A stretch of DNA of 64,000 nt from Parcubacteria group bacterium (GTDB lineage: Bacteria; Patescibacteria; Paceibacteria; UBA9973; UBA2103). The DNA is taken from positions 27,162 to 91,161 of the forward strand of contig JAQBRE010000003.1 in NCBI GenBank assembly GCA_028286605.1, in the 5' to 3' direction. This document shows, one piece after another, positions 32,026 through 40,215 of this stretch; within the stretch, counting starts at the first letter, position 1; every line of letters starts with the position of its first letter. Under the pieces are notes generated by a model, which saw only the letters and a list, made by a program, of their open reading frames with translations, searched no databases and was not told the DNA's origin. A program made the translations under genes and the position numbers.

Positions 32026-32577
32026 ATGGCATACGACTTTTCAAAACTGACGGCGAACGTGAAAGAGACTGAAGAATGGCTCCAGCGCGAGTTTTCTAAC
32101 ATCCGCACGGGCCGCGCAACCCCCACGCTTCTGGATTCCGTTAAGCCTGAAATATACGGCGCACGAACGCCAATTCAGCAGGTGGCGAGCGTTACTATCG
32201 AGGACGCGCGTACACTTCGTATCGTGCCGTGGGATAAATCGATCGCAAAGGATATCGAGCGCGCGATAAACGATGCAGATTTCGGTGTTTCCGTTGCGGT
32301 AGATGATCAAGGTCTTCGCGTTATTTTCCCGATGCTTACTGCAGAACGACGCACGCAGCTTCAGAAAATGGCAGGAGAAAAAGCCGAGCAGGCCAAGGTG
32401 ACGCTTCGCGGGCATCGCACCGATGCGCTGAAGGATGTCGAGGCCACAGAAAAAGAAGGCGGCATGGGACTTGATGATTTGAAGCGCCTCAAGGATGACG
32501 TTCAGAAACATATCGATAAAGGCACCGAAGCGATCGAAACGATGATGAAAAAGAAACAGGAGGAAATTACGCTTTAG
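32026..32577 (+). CDS. frr: Ribosome recycling factor
   Basis: A 183-residue factor that splits post-termination ribosomes with EF-G. Family features are FSNIRTGRATPTLLD near the start and VRVIFPMLTAERR-type VIFPMLTAERRTQLQ in the middle. The C-terminal helix reads LKRLKDDVQKHIDK. A possible -10 (TACACT, 32010-32015) is 10 nt before the ATG, so the leader is very short. Confidence 0.96.
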   Translation: MAYDFSKLTANVKETEEWLQREFSNIRTGRATPTLLDSVKPEIYGARTPIQQVASVTIEDARTLRIVPWDKSIAKDIERAINDADFGVSVAVDDQGLRVIFPMLTAERRTQLQKMAGEKAEQAKVTLRGHRTDALKDVEATEKEGGMGLDDLKRLKDDVQKHIDKGTEAIETMMKKKQEEITL

Positions 32578-32606
32578 TTGCTCTCAAATAAGACAAGGTT
32601 TATAAT
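32578..32606 (+). promoter_or_regulatory. Promoter for a small RNA 3' of frr
   Basis: TTGCTC (32578-32583), a 17-nt spacer and perfect TATAAT (32601-32606). No plus-strand reading frame follows; a structured segment and a terminator do. Confidence 0.55.
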
Positions 32607-32612
32607 AGGCAT

Positions 32613-32699
32613 ACGTTCGTGAGCGAAAGCTTATTCTGGATACGGCTAGTCCGACTTCCGAGCGAACAAGGAAAATCCTTACTTTTGTAGGGATTTTTC
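32613..32699 (+). ncRNA. Candidate small RNA
   Basis: A predicted ~87-nt transcript. GTTCG (from 32619) pairs with CGAAC (ends 32667), and CGG-CTAGT-CCG forms an inner hairpin. It ends at the hairpin 32672-32699. No family recognised. It could instead be a leader remnant, but the gene after the terminator is on the other strand. Confidence 0.4.
32672..32699. terminator. Bidirectional terminator
   Basis: AAAATCCTTAC and GTAGGGATTTT with a TTTT loop, flanked by A and T runs. It ends the candidate RNA on the plus strand; the stop codon of the convergent 128-aa gene lies inside its left arm. Confidence 0.75.
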
Positions 32700-33065
32700 C
32701 TTTTTCATAACACTCAAAAAATGAATTTTTCCATTTCCAACTCTTCTAACCACAACCCGAATCGGATGTTGTTGATTATGAACAGTGGCAACAAATGACC
32801 AATACTCAGTATTCCAAATTTTCCTATATCTATACCCTTCGATAACTTTTGCAGAACGTAGAATTTCAGGCACAAATTCCAATAAGCGCACTCGATTCAA
32901 AACCACATCTGGATTCCTTGCTCTATTGTCAGCGCTGAAACGTAGATGATTGAATCCTTTCATATTGAAATAAACGTAAGATTTTAATGGGCCACAGTAC
33001 ACAGGTTTCCAACTCTTATATTCTTTACGACACAGATCTATTAGATCTTTAAGTTTCTTATTCAT
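32679..33065 (-). CDS. Hypothetical AT-rich protein, BECR-nuclease-like pattern
   Basis: A 128-residue basic protein. Its base composition is clearly more AT-rich than neighbouring genes, suggesting recent transfer. The pattern FNHLRFSADNRARNP...RVRLLEFVPEILRSAKVIEGYRYRK...YWSFVATV...IRVVVRRVGNGKIHFLSV resembles phage-associated barnase/EndoU/colicin-like (PBECR) nucleases, but no active site was confirmed. The start is the ATG at 33065; a GTG lies two codons upstream. Isolated between frr and rseP. Confidence 0.55.
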   Translation of the reverse strand: MNKKLKDLIDLCRKEYKSWKPVYCGPLKSYVYFNMKGFNHLRFSADNRARNPDVVLNRVRLLEFVPEILRSAKVIEGYRYRKIWNTEYWSFVATVHNQQHPIRVVVRRVGNGKIHFLSVMKKEKSLQK

Positions 33066-33153
33066 CCGCACAGTATTGCTTTTTGGTGTTCAAGATTCGC
33101 TAAGAGAAAGTTAAAATTTATCTGAAATTTGCTGCTGTAGTACACTAGAGCGA

Positions 33154-34245
33154 ATGACTGTCATCCTTTTCATACTCGTATTGGTGGCGCTTATCGTTGT
33201 TCATGAATTCGGGCATTTTGTCGTCGCAAAACTTTCGGGCATGCGTGTGGACGAATTCGGTATCGGCTACCCGCCGCGCATCGCGGCGTTCAAAGTAGGT
33301 GCTACGGAATATAGCCTGAACTGGCTGCCATTCGGCGGTTTCGTTCGTATATATGGTGAGGATGAAACAGATGCAGCAGGGAAGGACGCATTCAGCTCCC
33401 GCCCGAAAATTCTGCAGGCGCTCACCTTGGTCGCAGGTATCTTTATGAATCTTTTGTTCGCGTACGTGCTCGTGGTGCTGGCTCTCGGTTTCGGTACGCA
33501 GCGCGCGCTTTCAGATCAGGAAGCATTGAGCGCACCTGATGCAGTGATTGCGGTTGCAGACGTATTGCCAGGAAGTCCTGCCGCAACGGCAGGACTCATG
33601 CCCGGTGATTTCATTCGTTCTGTAGACGCGCCGAATTCTTCGTTCACGAGTGCAGTCACGAATGATTTCACGACGTTCATCGGCCAGGACACGAATTTCG
33701 CACCGCTCACATTCCATATCGAGCGAAATTACAAACCGATGACCCTCACAGTAACGCCGAAGAGTGACATTATTCCTTCGCAGCCGTGGCGCATCGGTAT
33801 AGGTATCGCTATTTCAGATGTCGGTACTGCGCGCGTATCGTGGGGCACGGCGATAACTGACGGCGCATCGCTCACCTGGGAGCTCGTGAAGGAAACTGCT
33901 ATAGGGCTCGCGAAGTTCTTTGCCAGCCTTGCGACGTTCACCGCGAATCTTTCTGATGTTTCAGGTCCTATCGGTATCGCGGGAGCAGTGGGGAATGCGT
34001 ACAGTCAGGGCATTACCTCGCTCCTTACGATTACCGCGCTCATCTCTATAAATCTTGCGCTTATCAACATCATTCCGATTCCTGCACTCGATGGCGGACG
34101 TCTCCTGTTCGTTATTATCGAGGCCGTTATTCGTAAGCCTATCAAGCCAAGAATCGCGCAGACCGTAAACATGGTCGGCTTTGCGCTGCTCATATTGCTT
34201 ATGGTCTTGGTGAGTGCTCACGACATTTTCAAGCTGTTCACCTAG
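33154..34245 (+). CDS. rseP: Site-2 intramembrane metalloprotease
   Basis: A 363-residue M50 family protease that cleaves membrane-bound substrates such as anti-sigma factors. The zinc motif HEFGH is at 17-21 in the first helix. A single PDZ domain (~120-200: VLPGSPAATAGLMPGDFIRS) follows. The third-helix motif INIIPIPALDGGRLLF carries the Asp zinc ligand. A -10 box (TACACT, 33141-33146) lies 7 nt before the ATG, implying a leaderless mRNA. The putative anti-sigma at 9279 is a possible client. Confidence 0.94.
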   Translation: MTVILFILVLVALIVVHEFGHFVVAKLSGMRVDEFGIGYPPRIAAFKVGATEYSLNWLPFGGFVRIYGEDETDAAGKDAFSSRPKILQALTLVAGIFMNLLFAYVLVVLALGFGTQRALSDQEALSAPDAVIAVADVLPGSPAATAGLMPGDFIRSVDAPNSSFTSAVTNDFTTFIGQDTNFAPLTFHIERNYKPMTLTVTPKSDIIPSQPWRIGIGIAISDVGTARVSWGTAITDGASLTWELVKETAIGLAKFFASLATFTANLSDVSGPIGIAGAVGNAYSQGITSLLTITALISINLALINIIPIPALDGGRLLFVIIEAVIRKPIKPRIAQTVNMVGFALLILLMVLVSAHDIFKLFT

Positions 34246-34299
34246 GGTCCGAAAGGAAGGTTTTGCCTCCTTGGCTTCGGGACGTATACTGTCTGGGAT

Positions 34300-35580
34300 A
34301 TGAGGCAAACACAGCTTTTCACGAAGACGCGGCGCGAAGCGCCGGCAGATGAGGTGTCTAAGAATGCACAGCTTTTGATTCGTGCGGGATTCATCCATAA
34401 GGAAATGGCAGGCGCGTACGATCTGCTCCCGCTTGGCTTACGCGTTATAGAAAAGATTCGCGGCATCATTCGCGAAGAGATGAATGCTATCGGCGGACAG
34501 GAACTGCACATGACGACGCTGCAGGGTCCTGAATTATGGGAGAAGACCGGACGGTTCGACGACGCAGTCGTCGACAACTGGTTCAAGACGAAGCTTACGA
34601 ACGGTACGGAGCTCGGTATCGCAAACACGCATGAAGAACCGATCACCGCGATGCTCACGCACCACATCAACTCGTATAAGGATCTTCCTGCGTACGTGTA
34701 TCAATTCCAGACGAAGTTCCGTAACGAACTGCGTGCGAAATCCGGCATCATGCGCGCACGCGAATTCCTGATGAAAGATTTTTATTCTTTCAATCGAACC
34801 GAAGAAGATTTCAAGGCGTTCTATGAAAAAGCAGCGGAAGCATACACTCGCATCTTCATGCGTGCCGGTATCGGGAACGTAACGTATCGCACGGTTGCCG
34901 CAGGCGGCACGTTCACGACTGGATTCACGGATGAATTTCAGACCATTTCAGACGCAGGCGAAGACATTATTTACGTAGACAAGGAGAAGGGTATTGCCGT
35001 CAACAAGGAGGTATACAATGACGACACGCTCGCGCAATACGGCCTAGATAAAGCCTCAATGGTGGAAGAGAAGTCAATCGAGGTTGGAAACATCTTCCCG
35101 CTCGGTACGAAATATCCGGACGCTATGGGCCTCACGATTAAGGATGAGAATGGAGAACAGCAGCAGGTACACATGGGCAGCTATGGTATCGGCCTTGGCC
35201 GCTTGATGGGCACCGTGGTTGAAGTGCTTTCAGACGAGAAAGGAATCGTGTGGCCTGCATCGATTGCGCCATTCGGCGTTCATCTGGTTTCAATGACTTC
35301 GAACGACGAAGTGGTCGTTGCATACGCAGATGCACTCTATGAGGAACTCACCGCAAGCGGCGTGGAAGTTCTGTATGACGATCGCGACGCGCGCGCAGGC
35401 GAAAAACTCGCAGACGCAGATCTTATCGGTATCCCGACACGCATCCTTATCGGCAAGGACACGATATCAAGCGGCGCTGTTGAAGTGGTCGATCGCGCTA
35501 CAGCCGTAGTGAAAAAAGTTACTCGTGACGAATTGCTTTCGCACATGGGCTCCGTCGCTAGTGCAGAAATCGCAGGATAG
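34300..35580 (+). CDS. proS: Proline--tRNA ligase, short form without editing domain
   Basis: A 426-residue class II synthetase. FRNELRAKSGIMRAREFLMKDFYSF is motif 2 and MGSYGIGLGRLMGTVVE is motif 3. An anticodon-binding domain of ~95 residues ends it. Most bacterial ProRS are ~570 residues with an INS domain that deacylates Ala-tRNA-Pro between motifs 2 and 3; here that insertion is missing. It lies 55 bp after rseP and 2 bp before mreB, so it may share the rod-shape operon. Confidence 0.95.
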   Translation: MRQTQLFTKTRREAPADEVSKNAQLLIRAGFIHKEMAGAYDLLPLGLRVIEKIRGIIREEMNAIGGQELHMTTLQGPELWEKTGRFDDAVVDNWFKTKLTNGTELGIANTHEEPITAMLTHHINSYKDLPAYVYQFQTKFRNELRAKSGIMRAREFLMKDFYSFNRTEEDFKAFYEKAAEAYTRIFMRAGIGNVTYRTVAAGGTFTTGFTDEFQTISDAGEDIIYVDKEKGIAVNKEVYNDDTLAQYGLDKASMVEEKSIEVGNIFPLGTKYPDAMGLTIKDENGEQQQVHMGSYGIGLGRLMGTVVEVLSDEKGIVWPASIAPFGVHLVSMTSNDEVVVAYADALYEELTASGVEVLYDDRDARAGEKLADADLIGIPTRILIGKDTISSGAVEVVDRATAVVKKVTRDELLSHMGSVASAEIAG

Positions 35581-35582
35581 GT

Positions 35583-36638
35583 ATGGCAAATCGCTTCTCA
35601 AGGAATTCGCTCTTCTCCAGCGATATCGGCATAGACCTCGGTACCGGAAACACGCTCGTGTACGTACGCGGGCGAGGCATCGTTATCAATGAACCATCAG
35701 TGGTAACGGTAAATGAGAAGACCGGGCAGGTCGTTGCGGTGGGTATCAGTGCGAAAGCGATGCTCGGCAAGACACCGCCGCATATACGCGCTATCCGCCC
35801 GCTCGAGCATGGCGTGATTTCGGATTTCGAAGTAACGCAGGAACTGCTTTCGTACCTTATTCATAAGGCGCAGAGCGGCCGTACGCGCCTGTTCGGTCCG
35901 CGCGTGGTGATTGGCGTACCGACCGGCGTGACTAACGTAGAGAGCCGCGCGGTTCGCGATGCCGCGCTCACGGCCGGGGCGCGCGAAGTATATATATTGG
36001 AAGAGCCGATGGCTGGCGCCATCGGCGCGAAGCTGCCCGTAAATGAAGCGCTCGGTACGATGGTGCTCGACATCGGCGCCGGTACCACCGACATCGCAGT
36101 AATTGCGCTTGGCGGAACGGTAGCAGGGAAGAGCTCGCAGGTTGCGGGCGATCGCCTGAACGACAACATCATCGATTTCGTACGCAGTGAATTCTCGCTC
36201 GCCATAGGCGAGCGTACCGCAGAGGACGCGAAGATCGCCGTCGGTGCCGTGCTGCCGCTCGACGAAGTGCTGGAGCGTCCGATACGCGGCCGTGACCTCG
36301 CTACCGGTCTTCCGCGCGAAGTGATACTTACGGATTCGCACGTACGCGAGGCGCTCGCGCCTTCCATGGACAGTCTTATGGAAGCGATGAAGGATGTGAT
36401 CGAACGCACGCCGCCGGAACTTCTTTCCGATGTGCTTGAGCGCGGCGTAACGGTATTCGGCGGCGGCGCGCTGCTGCGCGGCCTGCCGGAGCTTCTCGCG
36501 AAGATGCTCGGCGTGCCGGTCATGGTCGCTGACGATCCACTTACGGCGGTGGTGCGTGGTACGGGTATCGTTACAGAAAGTCCGCGAGACTGGGCTGAAG
36601 CTTTCATGCATGAAGACGCCATCCTTACGCAAATATAG
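35583..36638 (+). CDS. mreB: Rod shape-determining protein MreB
   Basis: A 351-residue bacterial actin that forms membrane filaments guiding lateral wall synthesis. The phosphate-1 loop is DIGIDLGTGNTLVYV, phosphate-2 is VLDIGAGTTDIAVIALGG, and the adenosine motif is VFGGGALLRGLPELL. The length is typical. It opens the cluster mreB-mreC-mreD-mrdA; mreC starts inside its last codons. Confidence 0.97.
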   Translation: MANRFSRNSLFSSDIGIDLGTGNTLVYVRGRGIVINEPSVVTVNEKTGQVVAVGISAKAMLGKTPPHIRAIRPLEHGVISDFEVTQELLSYLIHKAQSGRTRLFGPRVVIGVPTGVTNVESRAVRDAALTAGAREVYILEEPMAGAIGAKLPVNEALGTMVLDIGAGTTDIAVIALGGTVAGKSSQVAGDRLNDNIIDFVRSEFSLAIGERTAEDAKIAVGAVLPLDEVLERPIRGRDLATGLPREVILTDSHVREALAPSMDSLMEAMKDVIERTPPELLSDVLERGVTVFGGGALLRGLPELLAKMLGVPVMVADDPLTAVVRGTGIVTESPRDWAEAFMHEDAILTQI

Positions 36639-37416
36639 TTCTCGTTCGAGTCGCAACAATCTGCTTTCGCCAGGCATGTTCGCCGTAGGCGTACTCGTGC
36701 TTTTAATAGGTATTCTCGCGATCGTACGATTCGCCGCTCCGAATGCGTTCATCACCATCGCATCGCCATTCTGGAAAGCAGGGACATCAGTTTCTGCAGC
36801 AGTTGCTACCGGTGCAGGAGGATTTACGAGCACAGCGAACTTAGTTAGTCAGCGTGATCAGCTTGCTACACAGGTTGATCAGCTGACGGCACAGAATCGT
36901 ACGCTTACGGCGCGTGCGCAGGACCTACAGAACCTGCTGGGCAACCGTACGCAATCTTCAGGAGGAATATTGGCGGCCGTGTTGGCGCGCCCTCCGGTCG
37001 CGCCTTATGACGTCCTCATCGTTGATCAGGGCGCATCAACCCACGTTGTTCTTGGTGCAACGGCATACGGCCCCGGCGGCACGCCCATCGGCACGGTTGC
37101 AACGGTAGAGAACACATCATCACGCATCACGCTCTATTCGAATCCTGGCCTTCAGACTGATGCATGGGCCGGCGATACTCGCATTCCTATAACGCTCACC
37201 GGCGCCGGCTCGGGCGGCTTCACCGCAACGCTACCGAAAGCAGCAGGCGTAACCGAAGGGCAGGGAATATACGTTGCCGCAGCCGGCGCGGTACCGGTCG
37301 GCGTCGTCTCGCATGTAAATGCCGACCCTTCTTCACCGAACGTCGTGCTCCAGATTCATCCCTACCTCAACCCATTTTCCCTTACATGGGTGACGATAAG
37401 CGCTGACGGCTCATGA
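36610..37416 (+). CDS. mreC: Rod shape-determining protein MreC
   Basis: A 268-residue membrane-anchored scaffold. One N-terminal helix (~20-42) is followed by a coiled coil (~60-105: QRDQLATQVDQLTAQNRTLTARAQDLQ). Two beta domains follow (LIVDQGASTHVVLGATAYGP...). The start MKTPSLRKYS overlaps the mreB end by 29 nt; a longer frame inside mreB is unlikely. It links MreB to MreD and PBP2. Confidence 0.88.
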   Translation: MKTPSLRKYSSRSSRNNLLSPGMFAVGVLVLLIGILAIVRFAAPNAFITIASPFWKAGTSVSAAVATGAGGFTSTANLVSQRDQLATQVDQLTAQNRTLTARAQDLQNLLGNRTQSSGGILAAVLARPPVAPYDVLIVDQGASTHVVLGATAYGPGGTPIGTVATVENTSSRITLYSNPGLQTDAWAGDTRIPITLTGAGSGGFTATLPKAAGVTEGQGIYVAAAGAVPVGVVSHVNADPSSPNVVLQIHPYLNPFSLTWVTISADGS

Positions 37417-37673
37417 TTCGCATTAGCTTACCGCTACGCATAGGCATCATTATTCTGGCCTGTGCGTCGCCATTCATTTTTCCCAGTATCCTCACTGGAA
37501 TTCTTGCCTTTGCAGCCGCGCTTATCTTTCCACCACTCGCAATAGTACTTGGAATGCTCACCGATCTCCTCTATGAACCGACTGGATACTGGCCATTCGC
37601 GAGCATGCTCGGCGTGATTCTGTGCGTCATAGCGCTCTTCGTGCGCTCATTCGTGAAGGAGCGTATTATGTAA
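37413..37673 (+). CDS. MreD-like small membrane protein
   Basis: An 86-residue hydrophobic protein with about three helices. It overlaps mreC by 4 nt (ATGA) and lies 2 bp before mrdA, the normal place of mreD. MreD is usually ~160-170 residues with five or six helices, so this is half length. LGMLTDLLYEPTGYWPFASMLGVIL resembles the conserved core of MreD. A minimal MreD is the best reading, by position. Confidence 0.6.
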   Translation: MIRISLPLRIGIIILACASPFIFPSILTGILAFAAALIFPPLAIVLGMLTDLLYEPTGYWPFASMLGVILCVIALFVRSFVKERIM

Positions 37674-37675
37674 GA

Positions 37676-39340
37676 ATGTTCGGCAAACGCAGATATCAAG
37701 ATCCAGAACTCAATCCGGATGAGATATTTCTCGACGCATCTAACCTGCCTGAATTCAATCAGAACAGTCTTGAGGGGAGGCTTGAAAAGCCCGTTGCACG
37801 TACCACCTACCTCGGTTTAGGTATTTTCGTATTCTTTATCTTCAGTGCGCTCGTGGCGCAGGCGGCGAATCTCGAACTCGTGAAGGGAAGTACCTATGCC
37901 ACGCAAAGCGAGAAGAATCGCCTACGCCCCGATGTGCTGTTCGCACAACGTGGTGCGATTCTCGATCGTAACGGCGTACCGCTCGTATCGAACATACAGG
38001 CGAATGATGGTAGCACGAAGCGCACCTACGCGACGCCTGGCTTCGGCCATCTTCTTGGCTACGTTTCATATCCGAAGAAGGACTCAACCGGTAACTATTA
38101 TGATACGGATATTACCGGTCTTGCCGGTGTCGAATCCGCATTCAACAGCACGCTCGCCGGAAAGAACGGCACGCTTCTGGTGGAAGAAGATGCGCTTGGC
38201 CACGTGCAGAGCCAAGGGACGGTGCAGCCAACCGTGAACGGAACGCCGCTCACGCTCTCTGTTGATTCGCGCGCGCAGACCGCGTTCTATAACGCGATCA
38301 AGACGACCGCAGACAAGATTCCGTTCCAGGGCGGGGCAGGCATCCTTATGAATATTGATACGGGTGAAATCGTCGCGATGACATCGTATCCGGAATATGA
38401 TCCGAACGTTCTTTCAAGCGGAGGGCCAAGCGACGTGATTGCCGGATACAGCACGGACCCGCGTCAGCCATACCTTGATCGCCCGGTGAATGGTCTCTAT
38501 ACGCCAGGCTCTGTTGTGAAGCCGCTTGAGGCTTCCGGTGCGCTCACAGACGGCGTCATAACACCGGAGACGGTCATCACTTCAACTGGCTCCATTTCAG
38601 TACCGAACCCGTATGACGCTGCGCATCCGAACGTGTTCAAAGACTGGAAGGTGCTTGGTCCGCTTACCGTGCGCACGGGTATCGCGTATTCTTCTGACGT
38701 TTTCTTCTACACGGTGGGCGGAGGCTTCGGCCCTATAAAAGGTCTCGGTATCGATCGTTTGGATTACTGGTTCCAGCAATTCGGTCTCACCACCCCGACT
38801 GGTATCCAACTTGCAGGTGAGAAGACTGGTTTCTTGCCGACACCCGCGTGGAAGCTCTCTACGACAGGTGGAAAATGGAATATCGGCGACACGTACCATA
38901 CTGCTATCGGTCAGTATGCCGTTCAGATTACGCCACTTGAAGAAGCGCGTGCGATCGCCGCAGTCGCTAATGGCGGCAACCTGGTTCAACCGACGCTCCT
39001 TAAGAATCCGACGGTCGTAAGCACGAAAGTGCCGGTAAGTGCTGCAGATCTTGAAATCGTACGAGAGGGCATGCGACTCGGCGCAACTGAAGGAACGTCA
39101 GTCGGTCTCAACGATCTTTCCTTCGTGAATGTGGCAGGCAAGACCGGTACGGCGCAGCTCGGTTTTCACAACGAGTATTACAACTCATGGGCGGTCGGCT
39201 TCTTCCCGTACGAGCATCCGAAGTATGTATACGTCGTCGTTATGGAGAAAGGCCCTGCAGGGAACGCGATCGGCGGTATCTATGTTATCCACCAATTCCT
39301 CACTGCGCTTCACTCTGTCGCGCCCGAATATTTCCAATAG
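37676..39340 (+). CDS. mrdA: Penicillin-binding protein 2 (transpeptidase)
   Basis: A 554-residue class B PBP that cross-links lateral-wall peptidoglycan with MreBCD. A membrane helix is at ~44-64. The pedestal domain includes RGAILDRNGVPLVSN. The transpeptidase has the active-site SxxK (S-V-V-K) in YTPGSVVKPLEA, an SxD (SSDVFFYTVG), and KTG in AGKTGTAQLG. The start MFGKRRYQDPELNPDE lies 2 bp after the MreD-like gene; an earlier in-frame ATG lies within it. Confidence 0.93.
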   Translation: MFGKRRYQDPELNPDEIFLDASNLPEFNQNSLEGRLEKPVARTTYLGLGIFVFFIFSALVAQAANLELVKGSTYATQSEKNRLRPDVLFAQRGAILDRNGVPLVSNIQANDGSTKRTYATPGFGHLLGYVSYPKKDSTGNYYDTDITGLAGVESAFNSTLAGKNGTLLVEEDALGHVQSQGTVQPTVNGTPLTLSVDSRAQTAFYNAIKTTADKIPFQGGAGILMNIDTGEIVAMTSYPEYDPNVLSSGGPSDVIAGYSTDPRQPYLDRPVNGLYTPGSVVKPLEASGALTDGVITPETVITSTGSISVPNPYDAAHPNVFKDWKVLGPLTVRTGIAYSSDVFFYTVGGGFGPIKGLGIDRLDYWFQQFGLTTPTGIQLAGEKTGFLPTPAWKLSTTGGKWNIGDTYHTAIGQYAVQITPLEEARAIAAVANGGNLVQPTLLKNPTVVSTKVPVSAADLEIVREGMRLGATEGTSVGLNDLSFVNVAGKTGTAQLGFHNEYYNSWAVGFFPYEHPKYVYVVVMEKGPAGNAIGGIYVIHQFLTALHSVAPEYFQ

Positions 39341-39408
39341 TCTATCTTCAGGAATATTTTAACTTTTGTTTAAGACTCCTTGAACACCTTTTTGCTACCG
39401 TACTTACA

Positions 39409-39475
39409 GCTGGCGGTCTGCTGACGGAGGTGGCCTGATATCCAATCTTCAGGGGCGCAATTCCCCTCGCCAGCA
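39409..39475 (+). ncRNA. tRNA-like element A (acceptor stem and T-arm)
   Basis: GCTGGCG (39409-39415) pairs with CGCCAGC (39468-39474) and is followed by A. A 5-bp T-stem, AGGGG/CCCCT (39451-39455 and 39463-39467), closes a 7-nt loop, CGCAATT. The 35-nt interior forms no D- or anticodon arm. The same acceptor sequence and first bases (GCTGGCGGTC) occur in element B at 4259-4189. The interior holds two blocks complementary to the small RNA downstream. Too short and incomplete for a tRNA. Confidence 0.5.
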
Positions 39476-39495
39476 CAATTGTTCTAACTTTCCTG

Positions 39496-39524
39496 TTGAC
39501 GAAGATTTTACCAAAGAGTATTAT
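39496..39524 (+). promoter_or_regulatory. Sigma-70 promoter of small RNA A
   Basis: TTGACG (39496-39501), a 17-nt spacer and TATTAT (39519-39524), placed as in copy B. The +1 would fall at about 39531, the first base of the first complementary block. Confidence 0.7.
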
Positions 39525-39530
39525 TCAAAG

Positions 39531-39592
39531 GTCAGGTCTTCTCGTCATCAGACGGAGGTTGGAGAGAAAAACGGCCGAAAGGCCGTTTTTCT
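39531..39592 (+). ncRNA. Small RNA A, paralogue of the RNA at 4.1 kb
   Basis: A predicted ~62-nt RNA between the promoter at 39496 and the hairpin at 39567-39590. 39531-39538 pairs with 39432-39439 (8 bp, two G-U). 39554-39563 pairs with 39441-39450 (10 bp, two G-U). Both partners lie inside tRNA-like element A. The sequences of these blocks differ from copy B, but position, order and pairing are the same. The GGAG-(A-rich) stretch and the terminator are nearly identical in both copies. Confidence 0.55.
39567..39590 (+). terminator. Terminator of small RNA A, upstream of greA
   Basis: AAAAACGGCC-GAAA-GGCCGTTTTT then CTTTT; the same hairpin as at 4078-4101. It separates the RNA from greA. Confidence 0.85.
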
Positions 39593-39651
39593 TTTGTATT
39601 GACGCGCCAGAGGGGCCACGTACAATACAGGTACTTCAACTTAATATTTAC

Positions 39652-40125
39652 ATGATGACTGAACAGGAAACGATGGTCAGCCAGGAGAAGTTCGATGAGA
39701 TGGTAAAGGAGCTCGACAACCTTAAGACTGTCCGTCGCACGGAAATCGCGAAGAATCTTGAATACGCTCGCTCGCTCGGAGACCTCTCCGAGAACGCGGA
39801 GTATCAGGAGGCGCGTGATCTTCAGGCAGCGACAGAAGAACGCATCCGCAAGCTCGAAGAATTAGTTAAGCGCGCGAAGATCGTTACGGATGGAAAGAAG
39901 AAGGATGTCGTCGGCTTCGGCTCGATTATCGTCATCAAGAAAGATGGCGGTAATGATGTGCACGAATACACGATCGTCGGTTCAGAAGAAGCAGACATGC
40001 GTGCGCACAAGCTTTCGCACGTATCGCCGCTCGGCGCTGCGCTCATGGGCAAGAAGAAGGGAGATCAGTTCACCTTCGAGACGCCTAACGGCAAGCAGAC
40101 GTATCACGTAGAGAAAGTCGCATAA
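39652..40125 (+). CDS. greA: Transcription elongation factor GreA
   Basis: A 157-residue factor that rescues backtracked RNA polymerase by stimulating transcript cleavage. The N-terminal coiled coil carries the tip acidic pair in ARSLGDLSENAEYQEARD. The C-terminal FKBP-like domain contains SPLGAALMGKKKGDQFTFETPNG. The start MMTEQETMVSQEKF is used because upstream in-frame codons run through the terminator. Followed by its own terminator. Confidence 0.96.
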   Translation: MMTEQETMVSQEKFDEMVKELDNLKTVRRTEIAKNLEYARSLGDLSENAEYQEARDLQAATEERIRKLEELVKRAKIVTDGKKKDVVGFGSIIVIKKDGGNDVHEYTIVGSEEADMRAHKLSHVSPLGAALMGKKKGDQFTFETPNGKQTYHVEKVA

Positions 40126-40145
40126 CGAAGGTAAATAGACGCAAA

Positions 40146-40176
40146 AGGAAAGACCCCGCGAAGCGGGGTCTTTCCT
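40146..40176 (+). terminator. Terminator of greA
   Basis: A 14-bp stem, AGGAAAGACCCCGC with its complement, GAA loop, T-containing 3' arm. Confidence 0.8.
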
Positions 40177-40215
40177 AATCTCACAATTGGCCAGGTATGC
40201 TAGTCTGGAGGATAT

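Noticed and set aside
35697..36833. 378-aa minus-strand frame over mreB
   Set aside because: Shadow of mreB; composition is atypical and no motif is found.
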